Positions 24,931 through 32,591 of a DNA stretch of 39,632 nt are shown one piece after another. A program made the position numbers and the translations under genes. The stretch comes from Lachnospiraceae bacterium UBA4711. GTDB lineage: Bacteria > Bacillota > Clostridia > Lachnospirales > Lachnospiraceae. The notes below the pieces were generated by a model. The model worked only from the letters and a program-made list of their open reading frames with translations, had not been told where the DNA came from and ran no database searches. The stretch covers positions 1 to 39,632 of the forward strand of contig DHJV01000138.1 in NCBI GenBank assembly GCA_002404515.1, given 5' to 3'. Position 1 is the stretch's first letter. Each line of letters begins with the position of its first letter.

Positions 24931-25179
24931 TTATGATCTGTACTTAGGATATTTATCTTTATATTTTTGTCCATTTTCACAATATGGACAGTAGAAATAA
25001 TCTTTTTTGCACCCTTCTGAGGCTTTGTCATAAACTTGATCTGCAGAAAAACATCCCATTTTATCCAGTCTGTCATATTCTTCATCAAATTTATCCATAT
25101 CCTCTGCACTAATAGTGTTTACCACGCCCTTATTTTTACATGTTAAACAAAACTGTTTTGTGTTATCAATTAAACCCAT
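24931..25179 (-). CDS. Zinc-finger-like small protein
   Basis: 82 residues from the ATG at 25179 (AGGAGG upstream). Two Cys pairs, FCLTCKNKG near the start and FYCPYCENG near the end, frame an acidic helical middle. Last gene of the early operon before a strong terminator. Function unknown. Confidence 0.6.
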   Translation of the reverse strand: MGLIDNTKQFCLTCKNKGVVNTISAEDMDKFDEEYDRLDKMGCFSADQVYDKASEGCKKDYFYCPYCENGQKYKDKYPKYRS

Positions 25180-25265
25180 AATACATATCCTCCTTCGTAT
25201 TGGTAAGGATATTATACCATTCCAACCATCACTATTCAATTTTCAAAGTTCGACAAATTTCGACG

Positions 25266-26510
25266 CTACATCATCTGATCTAACGGCAATTCCAGCTGAA
25301 TTGCTGGGTAATCTTCCCACGGAACGCCTATGTAATCGAGAACTCTTCCCCAACCATATTTCTCTCCAGTCTCAAGATCTGTACAACAACGGTACATGTA
25401 ATACTGCCATTCTTTCTGGTTACGCTCTCGCAATTTATCAAATCTATGTGGTCTTTTCTCCATGTGAATGCCAAAGCCACACATACTACATCCGGTTCGC
25501 TGTGCTCCAGTAGTTCGAAGATTTCCACACTGATCCTGTACTACAGTGCCGTAAATGTCCGGTATAATGCTATCCACCGGCTCATATGGTATTACATTTC
25601 CGTTCTTGTCTTTGCTGTAAGGTTGCTCATAGTACAACTTCTCAAACACATCCATGTTTTTGTGATACCAATCATCCATTTCCAACGCCAGCTTTAATAT
25701 GTCATTTCGCATATACGGAGCAAACGGAGCCGATCGCATTGTGGTTTTTCCATAGTAGTTGCATCCGTGATCGGTAAGTGCTTCTTCTCTCTGCCCACCT
25801 TCCGATGCCATCATTCCAAGATACGGATAGCTATGATGTTCCCTCGCCCAGTCGTCACATGGTTTTTCTTTGAGCCAGTAGCAACAATCATTTGATACCT
25901 TGAAATCCGGTTTCTGATAGTTCACTCCTTCATTTTCGTTTTCATACCCTCCGAACAATTTCAACCACTTCTGCGGCAGTTTCATCCGGCTATTCTTCTG
26001 AAAATGACCGAGTTCTCCACATTCACCTGTAATAATCGCATGTCTGACCGTTTTATTCTTTTCCGTCGGATTCTGTAACAATGCAATCTTACCTGCTATA
26101 CGCTTACTGATTACCGGAAATCCAACCTCATTCAATACCTGTGTCTTTGTCTTATATGAATGCAGAATTGTCACACCAAGCGCTTTATGCACTTTCTGAA
26201 TACTCGCATCTTCCAGACTCGATACTGATATTGCCGGTACATCAATTCCGATGGATTTCAAGAATACATGCAATGTAATGCTATCAAGTCCACCAACACT
26301 GACATGCGCTGTCTTATCACGCTTTTCCATCTCTTGAAGGAATTCGATTGCCCGGAGCTTTGATCGCTCCTTTTTTACTTCGTAAGGCTGACATTGCATG
26401 GCAATCATCCGACTTTTTGCTTCACGCTTCTGTTCTTTCCACTTCTGGAACTCCACATCCGGCTTGTCTATCTCTATGTCTTCCAAGAAATCAAATCTCT
26501 CTTGTAACAT
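25266..26510 (-). CDS. PAPS-reductase-like PP-loop protein
   Basis: 414 residues of the adenine nucleotide alpha hydrolase fold. The PP-loop reads SVGGLDS at 71-77 (a variant of SGGxDS). Several Cys groups follow, among them SNDCCYWLKEKPCDDW, and a C-terminal GAQRTGCSMCGFGIHMEKRPHRFDKL, a CxxC pair typical of phage PAPS-reductase-like proteins and suited to zinc or an iron-sulfur cluster. True PAPS reductases make sulfite; phage versions have no proven role, and a thio-modification step like DndC is only one possibility. It lies beside the helicase-methyltransferase gene. Confidence 0.8.
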   Translation of the reverse strand: MLQERFDFLEDIEIDKPDVEFQKWKEQKREAKSRMIAMQCQPYEVKKERSKLRAIEFLQEMEKRDKTAHVSVGGLDSITLHVFLKSIGIDVPAISVSSLEDASIQKVHKALGVTILHSYKTKTQVLNEVGFPVISKRIAGKIALLQNPTEKNKTVRHAIITGECGELGHFQKNSRMKLPQKWLKLFGGYENENEGVNYQKPDFKVSNDCCYWLKEKPCDDWAREHHSYPYLGMMASEGGQREEALTDHGCNYYGKTTMRSAPFAPYMRNDILKLALEMDDWYHKNMDVFEKLYYEQPYSKDKNGNVIPYEPVDSIIPDIYGTVVQDQCGNLRTTGAQRTGCSMCGFGIHMEKRPHRFDKLRERNQKEWQYYMYRCCTDLETGEKYGWGRVLDYIGVPWEDYPAIQLELPLDQMM

Positions 26511-26530
26511 GTATTTTATGTCTCCTTTCC

Positions 26531-26559
26531 TTGATTTTCTGATTTATTGGCAATATAAT
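26531..26559 (+). promoter_or_regulatory. Plus-strand sigma-70-like promoter
   Basis: TTGATT (26531-26536), 17-bp spacer, TATAAT (26554-26559). It points rightward, opposite to the surrounding early genes, and would start at about 26566. The next open frame on that strand begins at 26682. Confidence 0.55.
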
Positions 26560-26580
26560 ATTGATATAATTTGCCAATAA
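26544..26580. promoter_or_regulatory. 10-bp inverted repeat over the plus-strand promoter
   Basis: TTATTGGCAA (26544-26553) and TTGCCAATAA (26571-26580) are perfect inverted arms 17 bp apart; the spacer contains two TATAAT hexamers. Position over -10 and the start site suggests an operator, while a hairpin in minus-strand RNA is also possible. I did not find the same arms elsewhere. Confidence 0.5.
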
Positions 26581-26681
26581 CATATTTACTTACATTATTT
26601 ATCTCATGCTGTTCTGCCATATATGAACATACAATTACAACTAATCTTAAATTAAGCATTACACTTACTGGAGGGACTATT

Positions 26682-26777
26682 ATGGCAATATATGATTTTT
26701 TTAAAAAGCTAACGGCGGGCGCAGGTGTGTGTGGGTTTGCGCTGGAATCCAATGTTGCAGGAACAGATGGTAAGTAA
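26682..26777 (+). CDS. Candidate 31-codon peptide gene on the opposite strand
   Basis: Reads MAIYDFFKKLTAGAGVCGF and ends in ESNVAGTDGK. A good GGAGG ribosome site lies 7 nt before the ATG, and a sigma-70-like promoter and an inverted repeat lie 120-150 bp upstream. A hairpin follows 16 bp after the stop. It is the only plausible rightward gene between 1 and 35.9 kb inside the prophage. The peptide has an amphipathic basic start, then a Gly-rich part with one Cys; no signal peptide or membrane helix. It could be a real peptide, the coding part of a regulatory RNA, or chance. Confidence 0.4.
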   Translation: MAIYDFFKKLTAGAGVCGFALESNVAGTDGK

Positions 26778-26781
26778 ATTT

Positions 26782-26820
26782 TTGGACACCGAGGGGTTCG
26801 ATTCCACTCGAACCCGCCAC
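26782..26820 (+). ncRNA. tRNA/tmRNA 3'-end-like hairpin (T-arm-like)
   Basis: The stretch contains GGAC, then GGGGTTCGATTCC, then CCCGCCA, the order seen at tmRNA and tRNA 3' ends (T-loop TTCGATT). GGGTTCGA (26794-26801) and TCGAACCC (26808-26815) also form a perfect 8-bp hairpin, and GGCGGG (26714-26719) can pair with CCCGCC (26813-26818). T5 follows at about 26827. It could be a terminator of the plus-strand unit, a tRNA-like RNA end, or a fossil of a tmRNA attachment site. No complete tRNA or tmRNA is present. Confidence 0.35.
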
Positions 26821-26829
26821 ATAATCTTT

Positions 26830-29337
26830 TTACATAAAATCAAACAGTGTCAGCTCGTCCATCTCGTTTTCTGCTGCCTGTAGATATCCAACTCCATCTC
26901 GGAAATAATCAGGATTCAACTCACAACCTTTCCCGAAGCGGTGCATCTTAACAGCCGTCATTGGTACCGTCATAAGTCCGCCGAACGGATCATATACAAC
27001 ATCTCCCGGATTGCTGTATCTATTGATGATTCGCTCCACGATATCAAGCTGAAGCGGACATACATGCATCTGCGCTCTTCTGCGGCTCTGTGTCGTGTTA
27101 AGCGTCCGCATCCGGTTGATATCATCCCACACCTCAAGCTGATTCCATGATCCCGGAGCAACCACCATGAATGTCGCCGGTAGTCTGCCGTCCTTATCAA
27201 GTTCTTGTGCAAGCTTCACATGCTCTTCATAGTTGTACACGCTCTCTCTGCTGTATTTTCTGTATGCCTTCTGCAGATTATCCACAGAGATCTCTTTCAG
27301 CTCATCCTTACTGATCAGACGATTGCCCGATGATCTCCAATATCCATGCGCATCTATCTGCCACTGTGCTCTTGTGTACTCTTCCTTGCTCTTTGATACT
27401 GGATCATCTGCATATGCTTTGCTGTGATCCGTTGGAAGTTTTCGGAATAACAAGATATATTCAGGGCATCCTACACCCATTTTAGTGCCGTCCTTGCACT
27501 GCTCAGACCAGCCAAGGCGGTATGTCTGGTTATTCTCCCGCACAACATCCGTCACAACAGTGATCATTCCAAAATACATAAAACCATGCTTCATATAGTG
27601 TTCGATACAATCCGCATGAAACGGCTCGATCGTCGGCATCCCGGTACCAGTCGCATTTCCAAACAGCACCCGATCTTTAACATGCACTGCTACCACTCTG
27701 CCCGGCTTTAATACTCGCAGAAGCTCCGGCGTCAGGTAGTCCATCTGTTCAAAGAACCGCTCTGTATCCTGATTGTGTCCAAAGTCGTTATAATTTGCAC
27801 TGTACTCGTAGTGATTGCCAAACGGTATCGACGTATGTATCAGATCAACGCTGTTACTTGCCATGACACGTGTTTCTTCCACACAATCGCCGTATACCGC
27901 TTCATAGTGATTTCCTCGCACGGTTCGTTCTTCTCTTGTTCCTTCCACTCCCATCTTCCTTTCCAATCGTTCCGCTTTGTTCGCTGAATTCAATCCATAT
28001 TTCTTCACGATCTCAACCATCCGCTGGACCATGTAATTATGATTCTTCCATTTTTCCAGCAGGGCTTCCTTGATCTGCCGCTCGTTCTCCATGTAGATAA
28101 TGTCAATCACAACCGGCTGGCTCTGCAAGAACCGGTAACATCTGTGGATTGCCTGTATGAAATCATTAAATTCATAATCAATGCCAAGGAATATTTCCCG
28201 GTGGCAATACCGCTGGAAATTGCACCCAGAGCCGGACAATGATTTCTTTGTTGCAAACAGCCGTGTCTTTCCATTTGAGAAATCAATCACACGCTGTTCT
28301 CTCATCTCATAGTCCATAGCTCCATAAATATCAACTGTCTCTGGCAACGCTTTTTTGATTGTATGCCGTTCGCTCTCCAGATCGTGCCACAACAAGAAAC
28401 GATCATCCGGCGAAGCATCAACAATCTCTTTCATCTTCTGCACTCGGATGTCTATGCTATCCCGCTTGACCGCCGCTGCTTCTTTCAATCCTTCTGCGGC
28501 TTCCTGAAAGAGCTGCATCTGACCGTCCTTGTCTGCTGTATCTCCGTAATGAATCGGTATCTCATGCCATCTGACATCAAGTGGTGGCAGATCATACCCT
28601 GCATCGGAATAGGCAGGATTGAGATCCGACGGCTTCGTAACGAACAGCGCCCAGCTTGACACCCACAACCAAAACTCATCTTCCATGTTCGGATACAGCG
28701 TCAGGTTGTTTGCCTTCGTACTGTCTCTTTGGAAGAACCGGGTCAATGCCTGTCCGGTGTCCATGACTTCCAGATATCCGGCATAGTGTATAAGCTCCTT
28801 GTACTTATTCGGCGATGGTGTAGCCGTAGCTACGAGCTTATACGGAACATTCTTGAATTTATCCAAGAACGTCTGATATGTCTTGCTTCCAAATGAGCGG
28901 AGTACACTTGCTTCATCCAGTGACGTTGCGGCGAAGTACGATGGATCTATATCACCATCTCTCACTCGTTCATAGTTTGTCAGCACAATCTGACTGTTAC
29001 ACGCCTTGACCTCTTCCATTGTCCGGCAGTACTCCGGCTTCTCATATCCGAGCAGCTCCACCGCATCCCGGGTGAACTCCTGCTTCACTCCAAGCGGCAA
29101 TACAATCAAAGCTCTGCCGCCGGTATGTTCTGCTGCCAAATGGCAGAACTCTATCTCCTGTACCGTTTTCCCAAGTCCGAACGCCTCAAACAAGGCTCTA
29201 CGTCCGCCATTAAGTGCCCACGCAACAGCATCTGACTGATGTGGTTTCAATGCCGGATTGATCTTTGAACGATCAACCACAAATCCGCTGTCTGTTGCAA
29301 GGTCGATTTTGCTTTCTAAAAATTCTCTATATGTCAT
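26830..29337 (-). CDS. SNF2-like helicase fused to a DNA methyltransferase
   Basis: 835 residues from the ATG at 29337. N-terminal SF2 helicase: LKPHQSDAVAWAL, Walker A FGLGKT (Lys 57), a DEAS box at 141-144, ATATPSPN at about 170-177 and QAIHRCYRFLQ as motif VI. The C-terminal half is a beta-type N4/N6 methyltransferase: catalytic motif IV is HTSIPFGNHYEY in place of the usual (S/N)PPY, and the SAM motif is DPFGGLMTVP near 783. It probably remodels and methylates phage DNA. It overlaps nothing but follows the sigma-like gene by 1 bp. Confidence 0.85.
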   Translation of the reverse strand: MTYREFLESKIDLATDSGFVVDRSKINPALKPHQSDAVAWALNGGRRALFEAFGLGKTVQEIEFCHLAAEHTGGRALIVLPLGVKQEFTRDAVELLGYEKPEYCRTMEEVKACNSQIVLTNYERVRDGDIDPSYFAATSLDEASVLRSFGSKTYQTFLDKFKNVPYKLVATATPSPNKYKELIHYAGYLEVMDTGQALTRFFQRDSTKANNLTLYPNMEDEFWLWVSSWALFVTKPSDLNPAYSDAGYDLPPLDVRWHEIPIHYGDTADKDGQMQLFQEAAEGLKEAAAVKRDSIDIRVQKMKEIVDASPDDRFLLWHDLESERHTIKKALPETVDIYGAMDYEMREQRVIDFSNGKTRLFATKKSLSGSGCNFQRYCHREIFLGIDYEFNDFIQAIHRCYRFLQSQPVVIDIIYMENERQIKEALLEKWKNHNYMVQRMVEIVKKYGLNSANKAERLERKMGVEGTREERTVRGNHYEAVYGDCVEETRVMASNSVDLIHTSIPFGNHYEYSANYNDFGHNQDTERFFEQMDYLTPELLRVLKPGRVVAVHVKDRVLFGNATGTGMPTIEPFHADCIEHYMKHGFMYFGMITVVTDVVRENNQTYRLGWSEQCKDGTKMGVGCPEYILLFRKLPTDHSKAYADDPVSKSKEEYTRAQWQIDAHGYWRSSGNRLISKDELKEISVDNLQKAYRKYSRESVYNYEEHVKLAQELDKDGRLPATFMVVAPGSWNQLEVWDDINRMRTLNTTQSRRRAQMHVCPLQLDIVERIINRYSNPGDVVYDPFGGLMTVPMTAVKMHRFGKGCELNPDYFRDGVGYLQAAENEMDELTLFDFM

Positions 29338-29338
29338 G

Positions 29339-29902
29339 TCACACCTCACTTGCAACCAGTTCTCTATTGCACAGCTTCTTGATCTGTCTCACTCGTTCAA
29401 ACGATATACCGCACATTTTCGCTGTATCGGTCATGCCATATCCCTGCAACATGCACCGCATCGGCTTCTGTGTCCTCGGTGACAGCTGATCAACCATATG
29501 CCCGAAATCTATCATAGTAACCAGATCACCAATATAATCATTGGTATCTTCCAGAAACGAATCTCCATAGCTGTCTCCATCTTCATTTACAACCTTATCA
29601 AGTGATACATACTGTGGTTTCTCGACATCTTTCCAGTGAAACGGTGTACGTACCATCACATCTCCAAATTGAATGTATCTTTCCACATATCTGTTGATAT
29701 ATATTCCGATATAATTTCGATTCAAGTGTTCCAGATCCTTGCTTCTGTCAATAGCTTCTACCAGTGCAAGTACACCTTCCTGTATGATATCCTCATAATT
29801 GGGGAATCCACGATATTTATTCAAATGAAAATACACGAGTTTGATATTCTCCATGATCTTCTGATTTCGCAGTTCAATTCTTTCTGCCTTTGTCAAATCC
29901 AT
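29339..29902 (-). CDS. Sigma-70-like transcription factor
   Basis: 187 residues with AGGAGGTGA before the ATG. A region-2-like element NYEDIIQEGVLALVEAIDR and a region-4-like C-terminal helix-turn-helix (LSPRTQKPMRCMLQGYGMTDTAKMCGISFERVRQIKK) frame an acidic middle. It is shorter than host sigma factors, like phage or sporulation-type factors. It may steer RNA polymerase to late promoters, or be an auxiliary regulator. It overlaps the DnaD-like gene by 29 bp. Confidence 0.78.
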   Translation of the reverse strand: MDLTKAERIELRNQKIMENIKLVYFHLNKYRGFPNYEDIIQEGVLALVEAIDRSKDLEHLNRNYIGIYINRYVERYIQFGDVMVRTPFHWKDVEKPQYVSLDKVVNEDGDSYGDSFLEDTNDYIGDLVTMIDFGHMVDQLSPRTQKPMRCMLQGYGMTDTAKMCGISFERVRQIKKLCNRELVASEV

Positions 29903-30761
29903 TCACCTCCTGCTGAAAGAGAGCTTCCATCTCATCAAGCGCAGATACTCGCTCCTGCGTCGGTTGTACGCTCTTAGGCATATTGCTCTGATATCCTCGT
30001 CTCTGTTTCTGCCTGCGCTCATTTACTGCACTGATGACCCATCTTATGATTGCCAGATAATGTGACTTGGTCTTATATCCCTTCTCTGCAATGTACATGT
30101 CGAGGAACTCGATTGCTTCATCACGAATATCCACACCGTACTTTTCTGCGAGCTTGGTGTATTCATCATCAAGCAGCATCACATTTCCGAACTGTCCGTA
30201 AGGATGCTTTGCGGGTGCGCTCTCTCTTTCATTTACTTTACTTTCATTTACTTTTATTTTATTTGTGTGGTTTTTACGGGATTTACCCCCATTTTTACCG
30301 GATTTATTAGGGTTTTTACTGTATTTATCAGAAATTTGGGTGACTTTAATAAAAGAAGCGGTATCCTCTTCATTCAAAAGCCATATCTCATCATCCACTA
30401 TGATTTCACGTCTAAGGCTCTTTGCCGCCTCCTGATAGCGTTTCTGTATATTCGGGGAGGTAATGATAGTGTCCGAACTAGCAAGTGTGATTTCAATGAT
30501 TAGTGACCGACTAGCCAAGAATGTCATTATCTGCTTCATTGAACCCTCGGACAGCCCAAGGGATGCAATCGCTGCATCCTCGCTGTCCTCATTCCATACG
30601 ATGTAATAACCGTTTTCTCTATATATCTCCGCAAGCAACCATATGTAGAATATCAATCCATCTGATCCGTATCTTGCACTGAGCGCCCGGATCTTTAGGT
30701 CTGCGAAGAAATCCGTGTCAAATGGGAAGTATAGCAATCCTTTTTTTTGCGGTCTTGCCAT
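29874..30761 (-). CDS. DnaD-like replication initiator (Lin1244/DUF4373 N-terminus)
   Basis: 295 residues from the ATG at 30761 (AAGGAG upstream). The N-terminal GLLYFPFDTDFFADLKIRALSARYGSDGLIFYIWLLAEIY is the Lin1244/Lin1753-like domain of phage initiators. The middle (about 147-175) is a Lys/Asn/Ser repeat linker, and the C-terminal part (YIAEKGYKTKSHYLAIIRWVI) resembles a DnaD-type end. It should melt the origin and load the host helicase. The linker DNA carries iterons, see 30226-30327. Confidence 0.8.
   Translation of the reverse strand: MARPQKKGLLYFPFDTDFFADLKIRALSARYGSDGLIFYIWLLAEIYRENGYYIVWNEDSEDAAIASLGLSEGSMKQIMTFLASRSLIIEITLASSDTIITSPNIQKRYQEAAKSLRREIIVDDEIWLLNEEDTASFIKVTQISDKYSKNPNKSGKNGGKSRKNHTNKIKVNESKVNERESAPAKHPYGQFGNVMLLDDEYTKLAEKYGVDIRDEAIEFLDMYIAEKGYKTKSHYLAIIRWVISAVNERRQKQRRGYQSNMPKSVQPTQERVSALDEMEALFQQEVNGFDKGRKN
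30226..30327. repeat. Iteron-like repeats: candidate replication origin
   Basis: Three 15-bp units TTTTTACNNNATTTA start at 30271, 30292 and 30313, an exact 21-bp period. Before them CTTTCATTTACTTT occurs twice (30226-30239, 30241-30254). The stretch is AT-rich and lies inside the initiator gene, as the origin does in lambda O and many Firmicute phages. The repeat also codes a heptad-like KSxKN linker, so protein constraint alone is an alternative. Confidence 0.55.
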
Positions 30762-30783
30762 CTGCTCCTTCCTTTCAATCCAG

Positions 30784-31110
30784 CTATTTAATAATGCTGG
30801 TTGCATAATTCTTATAAACATCTTCAAGCATTGTTCGATTACATTCTACGAACTCGCTTCCAGCAAGTTCCTTATACTCTGCCTGAATCTTCTGTCGTGC
30901 TCTTCTGACCGACTCTGTTGTTGGAAATCCCAACTCTCGCATATGCAGGAAGAACTGCTGAAGAGGAATCTTATCTACATCTACGCCGTTCTTCTTGCCA
31001 ATTTCCTTGTACACCATGTAACATAAGCATCCGTCACTGCTTCGAGTCTCTGGATGTTTCTCAAGCATCAATTTCACAACCTTATGTGTATCTCTGATAT
31101 TTGCTCCCAT
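30784..31110 (-). CDS. Early protein of unknown function
   Basis: 108 residues with AGGTG upstream of the ATG: basic and helical (IRDTHKVVKLMLEKHPETRSSDG, SVRRARQKIQAEYKEL). This type occurs regularly near the replication genes of Clostridia phages; the role is unknown. It ends 23 bp before the DnaD-like start. Confidence 0.65.
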   Translation of the reverse strand: MGANIRDTHKVVKLMLEKHPETRSSDGCLCYMVYKEIGKKNGVDVDKIPLQQFFLHMRELGFPTTESVRRARQKIQAEYKELAGSEFVECNRTMLEDVYKNYATSIIK

Positions 31111-31114
31111 CTTG

Positions 31115-31483
31115 TCACACCTCCCTGATTCGGATTCCGTATCGGTAGAGCATCAGCTTCCGCTTGATGATGTAATCTGTTGTTCTGAATCCTTTTGTAT
31201 CCTCTACGACCGTATCTCCGTTGGTATCTATATAAACGAAATCAGCGATATAGCTGCATGCATGTTCCACGCAAAACTTCTTCATCTTCACAAATCCATT
31301 CTTCAATGTGACCGGTCGCAGTTCATATTGCGATGGAATCAGTTCATATTTGACCTGCATCTGCAGATTGCTAATCTCGCCAGTCTGTTCAAGCAAATGA
31401 AGCTCCCGGTACCGCCACGCTTCCTTCTTGGAATCAAATGTAATACCTTCAACTACCACTTTCCTGCTTCTGTATTTGCTCAT
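31115..31483 (-). CDS. DUF1064 protein (PD-(D/E)xK-like)
   Basis: 122 residues. KYRSRKVVVEGITFDSKKEAWRYREL at the start and YIADFVYIDTNGDTVVEDTKG followed by KRKLMLYRYG are the hallmark elements of DUF1064. The ADF...EDxKG arrangement looks like a PD-(D/E)xK nuclease core, so a Holliday-junction or flap nuclease role is reasonable next to RecT. The ATG follows a GGAG site and an upstream hairpin. Confidence 0.8.
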   Translation of the reverse strand: MSKYRSRKVVVEGITFDSKKEAWRYRELHLLEQTGEISNLQMQVKYELIPSQYELRPVTLKNGFVKMKKFCVEHACSYIADFVYIDTNGDTVVEDTKGFRTTDYIIKRKLMLYRYGIRIREV

Positions 31484-31496
31484 GTAACTCCTTTCC

Positions 31497-31521
31497 CTCT
31501 ACCGCCACAAAAGCGGTAGAG
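31497..31521. repeat. Hairpin upstream of the DUF1064 gene
   Basis: CTCTACCGC (31497-31505) and GCGGTAGAG (31513-31521) form a perfect 9-bp stem with a 7-nt loop. In the minus-strand transcript it lies just before the ribosome site of the DUF1064 gene. There is no T-run, so it is more likely an mRNA structure or a protein site than a terminator. Confidence 0.5.
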
Positions 31522-31573
31522 AATGACTTACAATAAAACAAAGAATACTGTGATATATCTTTGTACAATAACC

Positions 31574-32590
31574 TTATCCAAACAATGCGGCAGCGGCACT
31601 GTTGTTCACCTGCTCCGGCGTCGGCATTTCCGCTTCTTCCACCTGTGCCCGTTCTTCCTGCTGAGAGTCTTTCGCCTGTTCATCAAGTGTTTCCGCTGGC
31701 TGTGAAGGTTCTGCCGCATCCACATCTGCAACTGGCTCATCTTCTACATATACCTTGGAACCATCCTCTTTGATGTATGCCATGTCGGATTCAAATGCTG
31801 ACTGCATCTCGATAGACATGATTCCCCACTTGCTGATCAACTGACGGAGCATTGTCTTGTATGCCATTGCGTCGAAGTTCTTATACCAGAAGCTTGAATA
31901 CATCCACGAATCACGCTGATCATAATTACCAGCAACATAATCTGCATAAGACACCTTATGCTTCACACCGTATCTCGTGTTAATTGCGGTTCCATCTTTT
32001 GAAAAAGCCTGTGAGTATTTGTCCGCATGCGCGAGCATCTGATTTTTGCTCCAATACATCGATTTTCTGAAACCATTCACGAGTTCGAACATAGCGTAAT
32101 ATCCAACCGTCTCCGCTTTCTCTCGTGCATCCCAGTCATTAACCATCAACTGAATGTTTATTTCCTCATTCATCGGATCAAAGCTGATAAACTCTCCTTC
32201 CTTGATAGCCAGCACAGTAAGCTTCTTATACTGACCTGATCGGATTGCAAGCTGAATATATCCTTTGTATCCCATCTGGAACTGTGCAACCTTTGTACCG
32301 GCTTTATTGTCGCTATACGGCACGAGGTAATAATGACCGAGTTGTGGTGATGGAGAAAGCTTCAAGCTCTCTCCCAACAGCGCACCAGACAGGATCGATG
32401 GCTTCGTACATTCTGCAAGAGCAGGATTCACACTGACTGCCGATACTACGCCGGAGATAAAGCGCTGCACATTTCCCTTGCCAAGTGCCTGCTCAATATT
32501 CGCTTTGATATCCATACGATTCAAGAACCCGGTCATTGTCGTGTCCTGAATCTGATTCTGCTTACTCTTAACCAAACTATTCTGTACCAT
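31574..32590 (-). CDS. recT: RecT-family single-strand annealing protein
   Basis: 338 residues. The RecT domain (about 20-245) shows NPALAECTKPSILSGALLGESLKLSPSPQLGHYYLVPY, QFQMGYKGYIQLAIRSGQYK and FDAMAYKTMLRQLISKWGIMS. The acidic, Gln-rich C-terminal tail ends AAAALFG. With the YqaJ nuclease at 33934-34584 it forms a Red-like recombination pair for repair and recombination of phage ends. Confidence 0.93.
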   Translation of the reverse strand: MVQNSLVKSKQNQIQDTTMTGFLNRMDIKANIEQALGKGNVQRFISGVVSAVSVNPALAECTKPSILSGALLGESLKLSPSPQLGHYYLVPYSDNKAGTKVAQFQMGYKGYIQLAIRSGQYKKLTVLAIKEGEFISFDPMNEEINIQLMVNDWDAREKAETVGYYAMFELVNGFRKSMYWSKNQMLAHADKYSQAFSKDGTAINTRYGVKHKVSYADYVAGNYDQRDSWMYSSFWYKNFDAMAYKTMLRQLISKWGIMSIEMQSAFESDMAYIKEDGSKVYVEDEPVADVDAAEPSQPAETLDEQAKDSQQEERAQVEEAEMPTPEQVNNSAAAALFG

Positions 32591-32591
32591 C

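Noticed and set aside
26516..26752. 78-codon minus-strand ORF ahead of the PAPS-reductase-like gene
   Set aside because: No ribosome site before any of its Met codons, and it covers the inverted repeat and the plus-strand unit. A shorter version starting at MAEQHE cannot be fully excluded because its stop lies 5 bp before the next gene.
30740..30750. Run of eight T as a second frameshift site
   Set aside because: Lies near the start of the DnaD-like gene; no extended alternative frame with a sensible product follows.
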